Of a DNA stretch of 64,000 nt, positions 1 to 7,757 are shown piece after piece. This stretch comes from Azospirillum sp. B510. GTDB taxonomy: Bacteria; Pseudomonadota; Alphaproteobacteria; Azospirillales; Azospirillaceae. Position numbers and translations under genes: made by a program. The notes under the pieces are model-generated. The model worked only from the letters and a program-made list of their open reading frames with translations. It was not told the DNA's origin and made no database searches. Location: assembly GCF_000010725.1 (NCBI RefSeq), contig NC_013857.1:372001-436000 (forward strand), read 5' to 3'. Each line of letters starts with the position of its first letter. Within the stretch, counting starts at the first letter, position 1.

Positions 1-1
1 C

Positions 2-511
2 CGCAAGCTTCTGGAGACGGTGGCGGCGATGTCCGGCGGCTGGAAGCGCGGCCCCTACGAGGTGGACGGTGCGCGCCGCGCCCGCGGCGTCTCGATGGCC
101 TCCCCCTTCGGATCGGAAACCGCGACCATCGCCGAAGTGTCGGTCGAGGGCGGCGAGACCAGGGTTCATACCGTCTGGGTCGCCTTCGATCCCGGCAGCA
201 TCGTCAATCCGGCCATCGTGAAGTCCCAGGTGGAATCCGCCGTGGCGCTCGGCCTGTCGGCCACCCTGTTCGAGGAGCTGGTCTATAAGGACGGCGTCCG
301 TCAGTCGCATAATTTCGACGACTACCCGATCCTGTCCCGCCGCTCCATGCCCGCCGTGCATGTGGAGATCATCGAGAGCGGCGCCCCGATGGGCGGCGTC
401 GGCGAACCCGGCCTGCCCGGCGTCCCGCCGGCGGTGGTGAACGCGGTCGCCGCACTGACCGGGCAGCGCATCCGCAGCCTGCCGCTGGCAAAGAGCAGGA
501 TCGGGGTCTGA
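2..511 (+). CDS. Molybdopterin-binding subunit of a xanthine dehydrogenase/isoquinoline 1-oxidoreductase-type enzyme, 3' end only
   Basis: This is the C-terminal ~169 residues of a large molybdenum hydroxylase subunit; the rest lies upstream of the window. The reading frame is open from the first bases and stops at TGA 509-511. Visible hallmarks are the VAFDPGSIVNP region, the segment QSHNFDDYPILSRRSMP, and GVGEPGLPGVPPAVVNA near the end. In this family the Glu of the GxGE motif is the catalytic base next to the Mo cofactor. The family hydroxylates N-heterocycles or aldehydes and normally works with a small [2Fe-2S] subunit, which is not in this window. The spacing fits IorB-like single-chain beta subunits better than XdhB, but the substrate cannot be inferred from this fragment. 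Confidence 0.85.
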   Translation, partial: RKLLETVAAMSGGWKRGPYEVDGARRARGVSMASPFGSETATIAEVSVEGGETRVHTVWVAFDPGSIVNPAIVKSQVESAVALGLSATLFEELVYKDGVRQSHNFDDYPILSRRSMPAVHVEIIESGAPMGGVGEPGLPGVPPAVVNAVAALTGQRIRSLPLAKSRIGV

Positions 512-562
512 GGGGACATCCTCCCGATCCGGTCTCCCCCCGATCCGGCATGCCGCGCGGCA

Positions 563-621
563 TGAATGTCTGGAAAAGTGGTTTCCGTGACATTCACGCC
601 GCCGGCCCCTCGTCCTAAACT
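563..621 (+). promoter_or_regulatory. Putative GlxA-type regulator binding element and promoter of the MFS gene
   Basis: TGAATGTC (563-570) and GACATTCA (589-596) are perfect 8-bp inverted arms, and inside them lie GGAAA (572-576) and TTTCC (582-586). TAAACT at 616-621 lies 19 bases after the right arm and could be a -10 box. A closely similar block with the same 19-base spacing to TAATCT stands upstream of the GlxA-type regulator gene (minus strand, 4040-3986). About 23 of 30 bases match between the two blocks, which suggests a shared operator. Confidence 0.5.
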
Positions 622-718
622 TCGGGCATCCGCCATTTTCCGCCGCCTGTCCGCCGACAGGGCGCAAAGGCCGCCACGCCTTGCGCCGCCCGGAATGGCT
701 CCGCACAGGAAACTCCCC

Positions 719-1927
719 ATGGCTTTCCCCCATGCTCATTCAAAAGCGCCACTCTATTGGCTGGCGCTCGGGTCCTTCGCCGTCGGGACCGAGAGCTTCA
801 TGATCGCGGCGATCCTGCCGGACATCGCCGCCGACCTCTCGGTCAGCGAACAGGCGGCGGGCCAGCTGGTGTCGGTCTTCGCCCTGACCTATGCCGCCAG
901 CTCGCCGGTGCTGACCGCCCTGACCGGTGCCGTCAGCCGCCGCCTGCTGCTGATCGTCACCATGCTGGCCTTCGTCGCCGCCAACATCGTGGCCGCCGTC
1001 GCCGGCAGCTATGGCGGGCTGATGGCCGCCCGCGTGCTGCTCGCCATGGCGGCCGGGCTGTTCGTTCCCAACGCCAACGCGCTGGCCGGGGTGCTGGTGC
1101 CGCCGTCGGAACGCGGACGCGCCCTGTCGATCGTCACCAGCGGCCTCAGCCTCGCCATCGTCTTCGGCGTGCCGCTGGGCGCCATCGTCGGCGACACGCT
1201 GGGCTGGCGCATGACCTTCGTCGGCGTCGCCCTTCTCTCGGTGGTCGCGGTTGCCGGCCTGCTGGTCGGTCTGCCGCGGGCCATCGGCTCCAATGTTCCG
1301 GTGGTCGGGCTGGGGGCGCGGCTGGCGGCCTTGCGGAACCCGGCGGTGCGCCGGCCGCTGGCCGTCACCACGCTGTGGGCGATGGGTCCCTTCACCGTCT
1401 ATCCCTATCTCGCCCCCTATCTCCAGCGGGTGGCCGGGCTGGAAGGGGCGGCGGTCGGCTTCGCCCTGTTCGCCTGGGGGCTGTCGGCCTTCATCGGACT
1501 GGCGGTGGGCGGACGGCTGACCGACCGGCTGGGCGGTGCCCGCATCGTGGCGCTGACCCTGCCGCTGATCGTGCTGGCGCTGGCCAGCCTGTCGCTGACG
1601 GCGGAGCTGCTGCCGCCCGCCCTGGCGCTGGCTCCCGCCTTCGCCGGCATCATCGCCTGGGGATTCGGCGCCTGGGCCTTCTATCCCGGCCAGCAGGCCC
1701 GCCTGATCGGCATCACCGGGCCGCAGCACGCGCCGATCATCCTGTCGGTCAACGCCTCCTTTCATTATTTCGGTTTCTCGGTGGGGGCGGCGCTGGGCTC
1801 GCTGGTGCTGAGCCTCGCCAGCGTGCGGGAGCTGGGCTGGATCGGCGCGCTGTGCGTGACCCTGGCCTGCGTTCTGGAATTCGCCCCGGCCCGCGAACGG
1901 CGGTTGGCCAGCGCCCCGGCGGAATGA
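719..1927 (+). CDS. MFS transporter, drug or sugar efflux type
   Basis: A 402-residue inner-membrane major facilitator protein with about 12 hydrophobic segments. The N-terminal stretch GTESFMIAAILPDIAADL and the loop SPVLTALTGAVSRRLL resemble the AraJ/Cmx/NepI type of proton-driven exporters of drugs, sugars or nucleosides. The ATG at 719 was chosen because it follows AGGAAA with suitable spacing and places the first membrane segment near residue 10. A longer in-frame start at 566 would run through the putative operator and is unlikely. A strong hairpin terminator follows. The promoter element is shared with the GlxA-type regulator encoded 2 kb away, so control by that regulator is likely. 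Substrate unknown. Confidence 0.85.
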   Translation: MAFPHAHSKAPLYWLALGSFAVGTESFMIAAILPDIAADLSVSEQAAGQLVSVFALTYAASSPVLTALTGAVSRRLLLIVTMLAFVAANIVAAVAGSYGGLMAARVLLAMAAGLFVPNANALAGVLVPPSERGRALSIVTSGLSLAIVFGVPLGAIVGDTLGWRMTFVGVALLSVVAVAGLLVGLPRAIGSNVPVVGLGARLAALRNPAVRRPLAVTTLWAMGPFTVYPYLAPYLQRVAGLEGAAVGFALFAWGLSAFIGLAVGGRLTDRLGGARIVALTLPLIVLALASLSLTAELLPPALALAPAFAGIIAWGFGAWAFYPGQQARLIGITGPQHAPIILSVNASFHYFGFSVGAALGSLVLSLASVRELGWIGALCVTLACVLEFAPARERRLASAPAE

Positions 1928-1949
1928 GGCATCGCCACAAAAAGCCATA

Positions 1950-1989
1950 AGGAAAGGGCCGCCGGATTTTCGTCCGGCGGCCCTTTCCT
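1950..1989. terminator. Bidirectional terminator between convergent MFS and SDR genes
   Basis: A perfect 17-bp stem (1950-1966 pairing with 1973-1989, arm AGGAAAGGGCCGCCGGA) has a 6-base loop TTTTCG. It lies 22 bases after the MFS stop and 23 bases past the end of the convergent SDR gene. A-rich sequence precedes it on the plus strand, giving a T-rich tail for minus-strand transcripts. Confidence 0.85.
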
Positions 1990-2012
1990 CGCGTCCCGTC
2001 GGACCGCTCCGG

Positions 2013-2771
2013 TCAGACCGGAATCGGGTTCTCGGCGATGTAGCTGTTGAAGCCCATCACCAGGGCATGCTCGTTCGGGCCGGCATTGTCGCGCATCGGG
2101 CGGGCGCTTTCGACGATGGCCTCCTCCGCGTCGGTGGCGAGCGCCGCCATCGTCTGCTCGATGAAGGCGTCCAGCGGCATGGCGCGGGGATCGTCGCCCT
2201 TCTTGATCAGGTCGGTGTTGACCCAGGGCGGCGCGATCTCCTGCACGGTGACGCTGCTGTTGCGCAGCATGAAGCGCTGGGACAGCGTGTAGCTGTGCAG
2301 GGCCGCCTTGCTGGCCGAATAGACCGCGGTGTTGGCCAGCGGCGTATAGGCGAGCACCGAGGTGTTGTTGATGATCACCGAGCGCGGCTGCGCCTTCAGA
2401 TGCTCGATCAGCGCCGAGGTCATGCGGATGGGGCCGAGCAGGTTGGTGGTGATGATCGACTGGGCCTGCGCGTCGTCGATGACACCGGACGCGTCGTCGA
2501 ACGGCATGATGCCGGCGTTGTTGATCAGGACGTTCAACGCCGGGTTCCCGGCGACCAGCCGGTCGGCGGCGGCCTGGATGCTGGCCGGGTCGGCGATGTC
2601 CAGCTCGATGGCCCGCATGCCGGGGTTGGCGGCGGTCACCTCGTCCAGCAAGGCCTTGCGCCGGCCGGCGATGATGACCTGATTGCCCAGCTTGTGGAAC
2701 GCTTCGGCCAACCCGCGGCCGATGCCCGAGGTGGCCCCCGTGATGAAGATGGTGTTGCCGGTGAGTTGCAT
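2013..2771 (-). CDS. Short-chain dehydrogenase/reductase (DltE/YdfG-like)
   Basis: A 252-residue cytosolic classical SDR. It has the nucleotide-binding motif TGATSGIGRG near residues 10-19, the NNAG motif in LINNAGIMPFDD, a Ser in the catalytic strand (NTSVLAYTP) and the active-site YSASK, so the Ser-Tyr-Lys set is complete. The start at 2771 (MQLTGNTIFITG) gives the normal family N-terminus; an upstream in-frame start at 2930 would add 53 atypical residues. It lies between the MFS exporter and the GlxA-type regulator gene, both of which carry the shared operator element, so it may belong to the same response to a reactive or toxic compound. Substrate unknown. Confidence 0.88.
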   Translation of the reverse strand: MQLTGNTIFITGATSGIGRGLAEAFHKLGNQVIIAGRRKALLDEVTAANPGMRAIELDIADPASIQAAADRLVAGNPALNVLINNAGIMPFDDASGVIDDAQAQSIITTNLLGPIRMTSALIEHLKAQPRSVIINNTSVLAYTPLANTAVYSASKAALHSYTLSQRFMLRNSSVTVQEIAPPWVNTDLIKKGDDPRAMPLDAFIEQTMAALATDAEEAIVESARPMRDNAGPNEHALVMGFNSYIAENPIPV

Positions 2772-2961
2772 GGCTTGGATGTCCGTTCTGGTGAAAACCG
2801 GGCAAGCGGGAGCGTCCAGGGACTCGAACCGTTCCCCCGTGGTATTCCTGCTTGCGATGATGGAAAAGGCTACCGCATCCGAAGTATCATGGGAGCCATA
2901 TCTAGGTATTAACCGTGGTGTTGGCCGCAACCTGCAAAAGTAACAGGGACAGGCTTGTCTT

Positions 2962-3915
2962 TCAGTCCAGCGCCGGAACGCGGTCGCTTTCCATCGACCT
3001 GCGGATCACCTGGGGCGGCTGGCCATAGGCGCGCAGGAAGGCGCGGCGCATGCGCTCGCGGTCGGCGAAGCCGGTTTCACGGGCGATGACGTCCATCGAA
3101 TGGCGGCCCTCCTCCATCATCACCCGCGCCGCCTCCAGCCGCAGATGCTCCACCGCCTTGGCGGGGGTCTGCCCGGTCTCCTGGCGGAACAGACGGCTGA
3201 ACTGGCGCGGGCTGAGGTTGGCGGCGTCCGCCAGCTCCTCGACCGAAAGCTCGTTTGTCAGATTTTCCTTGGCATGGACCAGCGCCCGCCGCACGCGGTC
3301 GGAGCGCGGCTCCAGATCCAGCAGGGCGGAGAATTGCGACTGGCCGCCGGGACGGCGCAGATAGACCACCAGCTTGCGCGCGACCTCCTTGGCGACCCGC
3401 GCGCCAAAATCATCCTCGACCAGCGCCATGGCGAGGTCGAGGCCCGCCGTCATCCCGGCCGAGGTCCAGACATTGCCGTCGACGCTGAAGATGCGGTCCT
3501 CCTCCACCTTCACCTTGGGATAGAGGCGCTGCAAGGTCCGGGCGTGGTTCCAATGGGTGGTGGCGCGGCGTCCGTCGAGCAGCCCGGCCTCCGCCAGCAC
3601 ATAGGCGCCGGTGCAGATGCCGGCGATCCGGCGCGAGACCCCGGCGGCGTCGCGCAGATAGGCGAGCATTCCAGGGCTGGACGGCTTGACCCGCAAGGAT
3701 CCGATGGTGATGGTCGTGTCGAAGACGCTGTCGGCGAACGGCCGGGTCTCGACGGAGAAGCCCAGCGAATTGCGCACCGGGCCGCCCTGTTCCGACAGGA
3801 TCTCGACCCGGTAGGCCTGCCGGCCAAGCACGAGATTCGCCATCTCGAAGGCCGAGAGCGCGGCCATCCCCATCACCTGGAAGTCGTCGAACACCACGAA
3901 CCCGATGGTGAGCAT
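2962..3915 (-). CDS. GlxA/FtrA-type transcriptional regulator (DJ-1/PfpI domain plus AraC HTH)
   Basis: A 317-residue regulator. The N-terminal ~185 residues form a DJ-1/PfpI-like class I glutamine amidotransferase fold, with GICTGAYVLAEAGLLDGRRAT carrying the nucleophile-elbow Cys and WTSAGMTAGLDLA following. The C-terminal ~100 residues form an AraC-type double helix-turn-helix (LSVEELADAANLSPRQFSRLF and FADRERMRRAFLRAYGQPP). The family usually activates catabolic or stress genes and binds small ligands in the first domain. The start at 3915 is preceded by GAGAGGGGC and matches the family N-terminus MLTIGFVVFDDF; the longer in-frame start at 4041 would translate the operator-like element. 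The promoter element matches the one in front of the MFS gene, so autoregulation is likely. Confidence 0.9.
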   Translation of the reverse strand: MLTIGFVVFDDFQVMGMAALSAFEMANLVLGRQAYRVEILSEQGGPVRNSLGFSVETRPFADSVFDTTITIGSLRVKPSSPGMLAYLRDAAGVSRRIAGICTGAYVLAEAGLLDGRRATTHWNHARTLQRLYPKVKVEEDRIFSVDGNVWTSAGMTAGLDLAMALVEDDFGARVAKEVARKLVVYLRRPGGQSQFSALLDLEPRSDRVRRALVHAKENLTNELSVEELADAANLSPRQFSRLFRQETGQTPAKAVEHLRLEAARVMMEEGRHSMDVIARETGFADRERMRRAFLRAYGQPPQVIRRSMESDRVPALD

Positions 3916-4236
3916 GCCCCTCTCCGTATCCTCTGCCCCGCCCTGCCCCAAACTCCGGCTTGCGGGACGCCGAGCCACAGCCCTCAGATTAGGCGGCGGC
4001 TCCGTTGTCATGAATGTCAAAGACACCACGATTCCGGCCAAAGCCCCGGCACGGAATATCCGTTTTCACCCGCATGGATGGCCGGAAAAGCGTTGGCCCA
4101 GGTCCATGCCGAACTCCTTCCACGCCATACTCCTGGCCGAAGTGCCGTGTTGCCACACACCCGGCCGGGAGTTCACTCTGCGGAGCAAGGATCGAGACCG
4201 TTCCCGGTCCGCCCCCAGTCACGGAGAGACGCCGCC
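3916..4236. other. Divergent intergenic region between the GlxA-type regulator and the monooxygenase gene
   Basis: These 321 bases hold the operator-like block of the regulator gene (3986-4040) and, just before 4237, the ribosome site ACGGAGAGAC of the monooxygenase gene. I see no additional gene and no clear sigma-70 promoter for the plus-strand gene. Confidence 0.6.
3986..4040 (-). promoter_or_regulatory. Second copy of the GlxA-type operator/promoter element
   Basis: Read on the minus strand, the block has GGAAT, GTGGT and TGACATTCA (ending at 4011), then 19 bases, then TAATCT (3991-3986). This mirrors the GGAAA, GTGGT, TGACATTCA and TAAACT layout at 563-621 with the same spacing. Here the outer inverted arm is present on one side only. 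It lies 71-125 bases upstream of the regulator start. Confidence 0.5.
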
Positions 4237-4545
4237 ATGACCATTCCCCCCAGCGATCAGGTCCAACTCGTCGCCTATCTCGTCGCCAAGCCCGGCCAGG
4301 AACAGGCCCTGACCGACGCGATCACCGGCATCGTCCCGGCAGTGCTGACGGAACCGGGCTGCCTCGCCTATTCCGCCCATGTCAGCCGTGAACATCCCGG
4401 CACCATCGTGATGTACGAGGTCTGGCAGGATCAGGCCGCCCTCGATGCCCATGCCAAGGGAGCGTCCTTCACCGGCCTCGCCGCGCAGTTCGACACGCTG
4501 CTGGGCGAACCGCTGCGGATCGACCTGCTGCGCCGCATCGCCTGA
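4237..4545 (+). CDS. Antibiotic biosynthesis monooxygenase (YgiN-like quinol monooxygenase)
   Basis: A 102-residue single-domain ABM protein of the dimeric ferredoxin-like fold. The pattern VQLVAYLVAKPGQEQALTDA, TEPGCLAYSAHVS, MYEVWQDQAALDAHAKG and the C-terminal FDTLLGEPLRIDLLRRI matches YgiN-type proteins, which oxidise quinols or aromatic intermediates without a cofactor. The start is supported by ACGGAGAGAC about 7 bases upstream. It is followed closely by the convergent TetR-family gene and lies near an AhpD-like gene, a common grouping for quinone or electrophile stress. Specific substrate unknown. Confidence 0.85.
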   Translation: MTIPPSDQVQLVAYLVAKPGQEQALTDAITGIVPAVLTEPGCLAYSAHVSREHPGTIVMYEVWQDQAALDAHAKGASFTGLAAQFDTLLGEPLRIDLLRRIA

Positions 4546-4568
4546 CCGGCACTGCGACGCCACGGCGG

Positions 4569-5186
4569 TCAATTCCCGCCGCTATCAGGCCCCACCGCTG
4601 TCAAGGCCCCACCGCTGTCAGGCTTGCCCAAGCTCGCGCGTGCCGCCGCCAGGATCTCCTCCGACAGGGCGGGGTCATCGACGGCACGCGCAAGGATGAG
4701 CGCGCCGACCATGCCCGAGAATGTGGCGAGCGCGGCCTTGCGCTTCGCCTCGGCCGACCGGCCCGGCACCAGCCGGCTCAGACTGTCGAGGAAAGGACGC
4801 AGCCCGCGGGTGAAGGCGCCGCGCGCGGCACCGCCCTGTCTGGCCACATCGGTTCCCAGCGCCGCGACGGGACAGCCGGCGGCGCTGTGGTCGCGGTGGC
4901 GCGGCGACAGATAGCTGTCAAGCATCGCCGGCAGCGCATCCTCGCCGGCCGTTTCCGCCGCTTGGCTCCAGCGCGCCGACATCGTTTCCATGGCATGGGC
5001 ACAGGCCTCGGCGGCCAGATCCTCCTTGGAGGCGAACTGGCCGTAGAAGCCGCCATGGGTCAGTCCGGCCTCCTTCATCAGGTCGGCGACGCCGATGCCG
5101 TTGAAACCGCGTTCACGGAACAGGGCGCTCGCCACCTCGACGACCCGGCGTCGGTTCTCCGCCGCCTGCTCCTTGCTCACCCGCAT
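4569..5186 (-). CDS. TetR/AcrR family repressor
   Basis: A 205-residue TetR-type regulator. The N-terminal helix-turn-helix spans residues ~10-55 (RRRVVEVASALFRERGFNGIGVADLMKEAG, then THGGFYGQFASKEDL). The C-terminal domain contains AAGCPVAALGTDVARQ, typical of the LmrA/YxaF/NemR branch where a Cys senses electrophiles or quinones. The start is supported by GGAAGGTG upstream. The gene is divergent from the AhpD-like gene, with a palindromic operator candidate between them. The extreme C-terminus repeats a short DSGGALTAVGPDSGG unit that comes from a 17-bp tandem DNA repeat near 4588-4621. Confidence 0.88.
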   Translation of the reverse strand: MRVSKEQAAENRRRVVEVASALFRERGFNGIGVADLMKEAGLTHGGFYGQFASKEDLAAEACAHAMETMSARWSQAAETAGEDALPAMLDSYLSPRHRDHSAAGCPVAALGTDVARQGGAARGAFTRGLRPFLDSLSRLVPGRSAEAKRKAALATFSGMVGALILARAVDDPALSEEILAAARASLGKPDSGGALTAVGPDSGGN

Positions 5187-5529
5187 GATGCACCTTCCGT
5201 AACCGATCCGGGCCGGGATCGCTCTGATCGCCTCTGGCTCCCGGACGCCAAATTATATGACGATCATCATTGAATGCGCAATGATGGTGATCGTAATATA
5301 ACCCCCGCTCCCGAGAGCGGCCGCGCCAAGGGCGATTCCGGCGGGGCGATTCCGGCGGGGCGACGGCCATCGCCATCGGAGGGGTGTGAAGGCGGGGTGC
5401 CGACTCCCCCGGAACGGCGTCCAAAAGACGCGCGCATCCTTCTATATCGCCCGCCCGCCAAACCGTAGCGTGTGGTCATCCAGCCGGCCCTGACAGTCGC
5501 ACGGCCGGCACCCGAAGGAGAAACCGACC
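5187..5529. other. Divergent intergenic region tetR / ahpD-like
   Basis: A 343-base region with the operator candidates at 5257-5300 in its AT-richer part and a GC-rich stretch downstream (5330-5460). The ribosome site of the next gene, GAAGGAGAAA, lies at its end. I see no further gene. Confidence 0.6.
5257..5300. promoter_or_regulatory. Putative TetR operator
   Basis: ATGACGATCATCAT (5257-5270) is a 14-bp palindrome with two mismatched positions, centred on GATC. A second, weaker GATC-centred copy follows (ATGGTGATCGTAAT, 5284-5297). The longer block also reads as an inverted repeat (CATTG / CAATG at 5268-5282). It is the only AT-rich segment between the divergent tetR and ahpD-like genes, which is the expected place for the repressor. 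Confidence 0.5.
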
Positions 5530-5868
5530 ATGATGCTCAATTGGAACGAATATCGTCAGCAGGTGCTCACAGGCGTCGGCGAGATCGCCAAGCTCAGCCC
5601 CGACACCGTGCGTGGCTATGCCGGGCTCAGCGCCGCCGGCCAGAAGAAGGATCTGCTGGGCGCCAAGACCCGCGAACTGATCGCGCTGGCGGTCGCCGTC
5701 TCCATCCGCTGCGACGGCTGCATCGCCGTCCATACCGAGGCGGCGATCAAGAGCGGCGCCACCCAGGATGAGATCGCCGAGGCGCTGGGCGTCGCCATCG
5801 CATTGAACGCCGGTGCGGCCCTGGTCTATTCCACCCGCGTGATGGACGCCTACGCCGCGCATGGCTGA
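5530..5868 (+). CDS. Carboxymuconolactone decarboxylase/AhpD family protein
   Basis: A 112-residue all-helical protein. It has the AhpD-type redox motif in CDGCIAVHTEAAIKSGA (Cys-x-x-Cys with a following His) near residues 60-75, and the flanking KTRELIALAVAVSIRCDGC and DEIAEALGVAIALNAGAAL that define the family. Members with the CxxC pair act as alkylhydroperoxidase-like thiol peroxidases or disulfide reductases. The start is supported by GAAGGAGAAA 7 bases upstream. It is probably controlled by the divergent TetR repressor. A hairpin with a T-run follows the stop. Confidence 0.9.
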   Translation: MMLNWNEYRQQVLTGVGEIAKLSPDTVRGYAGLSAAGQKKDLLGAKTRELIALAVAVSIRCDGCIAVHTEAAIKSGATQDEIAEALGVAIALNAGAALVYSTRVMDAYAAHG

Positions 5869-5875
5869 ACCGGCG

Positions 5876-5908
5876 GCGGCGGCGGGCCATAGCACCGCCG
5901 CCGCTTTT
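5876..5908 (+). terminator. Rho-independent terminator after ahpD-like gene
   Basis: A 10-bp GC stem (GCGGCGGCGG at 5876-5885 pairing with 5895-5904) has a 9-base loop and is followed directly by TTTT. It lies between convergent genes. Confidence 0.7.
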
Positions 5909-5943
5909 CCGTCCGTCACTGCCCATGGCCGCAACCGTCGGGA

Positions 5944-6582
5944 TCAGCCGGTTGGTGACGCGATGACGTCACCGTCATGCCCGTCGATCCGGTTCCTGTG
6001 CCGCCACAGACGGGGCGCCTCCCCGGCGATGCGGCGGAAGATGCGTGAGAAGTGCGACTGGTCGGAGAAACCGCAATCCAGCGCGATCTGCGACAGCGGC
6101 GTGTTCGTCGTTTCCAGCAATTCCTTCGCCCGTTCCACCCGCCTGCGTACGATGTAGGCGTGCGGCGGGCATCCGAAGCTGTCCTTGAATGCCTGACAGA
6201 AATAGCCGCGGCTGAGCTTCGCCACCGCCGCCAGATCCTGGTTCCGGATGGAACCGGCGAGATGGGCGTCGACATAGGCCGACACCCGCTTCACCTGCCA
6301 CGCGGCAAGCCCGATCCTTGCCGGCGTGACCTTGCCGCCGCCCTCGTCGGATGCCTGATCGACCCCACTCCGGTCGCCATCGGCCCGTTGCAGCCGGGCC
6401 AGGGCCAGCGACAGGCAATCCTCCACCGACCGCCGGTCCGGCGCCAGCATGTCGCTCGCCACCCGCAGCAGCCAGTCGGCCGCCGCCTCAAGCCGGTCGC
6501 CCCCCTCCGGCCCCCGCCCGACGAAGGCCGGGAACGGCGGCACCGGGAGAGGAGGCGATACCTCCGAAGCCGCCCAGTCCAT
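5944..6582 (-). CDS. AraC family transcriptional regulator
   Basis: A 212-residue protein with a C-terminal AraC double helix-turn-helix (residues ~100-200): IRNQDLAAVAKLSRGYFCQAFKDSFGCPPHAYIVRRRVERAKELL followed by LSQIALDCGFSDQSHFSRIFRRIAG. The N-terminal ~95 residues are short, proline- and acid-rich and match no known ligand-binding fold that I recognise. The start at 6582 has AGGAGA 7 bases upstream. It sits between the AhpD-like gene and a LysR regulator gene on the same strand. Target genes unknown. Confidence 0.88.
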   Translation of the reverse strand: MDWAASEVSPPLPVPPFPAFVGRGPEGGDRLEAAADWLLRVASDMLAPDRRSVEDCLSLALARLQRADGDRSGVDQASDEGGGKVTPARIGLAAWQVKRVSAYVDAHLAGSIRNQDLAAVAKLSRGYFCQAFKDSFGCPPHAYIVRRRVERAKELLETTNTPLSQIALDCGFSDQSHFSRIFRRIAGEAPRLWRHRNRIDGHDGDVIASPTG

Positions 6583-6653
6583 AACCCGATCTCCTGCTCA
6601 AGCCAATCCTGACGGCGACAGTGCCGAAGGCCGGGACAGGCCGAAACCCATAC

Positions 6654-7610
6654 TCAGGTATCGGTCGCCAGAGGACAGATCGCCAGGGAAGCGATCGCCT
6701 TGCGGATGGGCGCGTCACCCGGAACGCCCGTCCGGTTCAGCCGCTGCGCCATGGCGTCCAGAAACAGCCGCACCCGCGTCGGCAACTGGCGTTGGGAGGG
6801 GAAGAGCGCGCAGACCGGCGCCGGATCGCCATGCCAGTCCGGCAACACCCGCATCAGGCGACCGGCGGCAAGATCGTCCTGCACGTCGATCCACGACTTC
6901 AAGATCAGGCCGCAACCGGCCAATGCCCAGTCCTGGGCAACATCGCCATTGTCGCTCCGCAGCCTGGAGGCGGTGTCGACCTCGACCATGCCACCAGGGC
7001 CAAGCAGGCGCCAGCGACCGCCGGCCCCGCGATACTGGATGCAGTCGTGACGTTCCAGATCCCGCGGCGCGACGGGGTGCCCGCGGCGCTCGAGATAGGC
7101 GGGGGCGCCGACCACGACACGGTGATTGTCGGCCAACCGCCGCATCACCAGCGTCGAATCCCGTGGCACGCCGATCCGGACGACCACGTCCATCCCCTCG
7201 TCGATCAGGTCGACCATGCGGTCGGTCAGGCACAGATCGACCGAGATACCGGGATAAGCCTCGACAAGCGCGCGGCAGACGGGCCCGACATGGATCCGTC
7301 CCAGGGCCGCCGGCGCCCCGACCCGCAACACGCCCCGAGGTTCGACACGTCCATGGCTCAGCGCCTCCTCGGCTTCGGCGATCTCGGCAAGGATGCGTTG
7401 GGCATGCGCATGGAGCCGCCGTCCCTCTTCCGTCAAGGCGAGACGGCGGGTGCTGCGGGCGACCAGCCGGGTATCGGTCCGCCGCTCGAGCGATGCAAGC
7501 CGCTTGCTGACGACACTGAGCGCCAGATTCATCTCCCGCCCGGCCGCGGACAGGCTGCCTGCGGCGACGATGCGCACAAAGGTGCGAAGCTCGTCGATGT
7601 CATCCAGCAT
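6654..7610 (-). CDS. LysR family transcriptional regulator
   Basis: A ~318-residue LysR-type regulator. The winged helix is at residues 1-60 (LRTFVRIVAAGSLSAAGREM, then SVVSKRLASLERRTDTRLVARSTRRLALTEEG). The effector domain has the typical GVLRVGAP start and a short C-terminus. It resembles the DsdC/AaeR/CrgA-like group that often controls a divergent oxidoreductase. An ATG at 7610 gives the usual N-terminus; an in-frame GTG at 7619 is closer to a GGAAAG ribosome site, so the true start may be three codons earlier. It is divergent from an SDR gene and probably controls it. Confidence 0.88.
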   Translation of the reverse strand: MLDDIDELRTFVRIVAAGSLSAAGREMNLALSVVSKRLASLERRTDTRLVARSTRRLALTEEGRRLHAHAQRILAEIAEAEEALSHGRVEPRGVLRVGAPAALGRIHVGPVCRALVEAYPGISVDLCLTDRMVDLIDEGMDVVVRIGVPRDSTLVMRRLADNHRVVVGAPAYLERRGHPVAPRDLERHDCIQYRGAGGRWRLLGPGGMVEVDTASRLRSDNGDVAQDWALAGCGLILKSWIDVQDDLAAGRLMRVLPDWHGDPAPVCALFPSQRQLPTRVRLFLDAMAQRLNRTGVPGDAPIRKAIASLAICPLATDT

Positions 7611-7630
7611 ACCGGCCACATTCTTTCCAT

Positions 7631-7658
7631 TTGGTGGAGAGTCTATCGATCATACCAA
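7631..7658. promoter_or_regulatory. Possible LysR binding region between lysR and SDR
   Basis: The inverted pair TTGGT (7631-7635) and ACCAA (7654-7658) is separated by 18 bases and encloses ATCGAT. It lies in the 147-base divergent intergenic region where a LysR protein would bind. The arms are short, so this is weak evidence. Confidence 0.25.
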
Positions 7659-7757
7659 GGATACTGCGCGATTTATGAAAGGAATAGGGTTGTCTCCGTT
7701 AAGGATGGCGGCACCGACAGGCCCGCCCTCCCGATCCCTCGACAAAGGAAAGTCATC

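Noticed and set aside
589..621. Classical sigma-70 promoter using TGACA as -35 for the MFS gene
   Set aside because: The distance to TAAACT is far longer than 17 bases, so TGACATTCA is better read as part of an activator site.
740..1948. Long reading frames on the strand opposite the MFS gene and in many other GC-rich genes
   Set aside because: They are composition artefacts: Arg/Gly/Pro/Gln-rich, no family motifs, and fully overlapped by recognisable genes.
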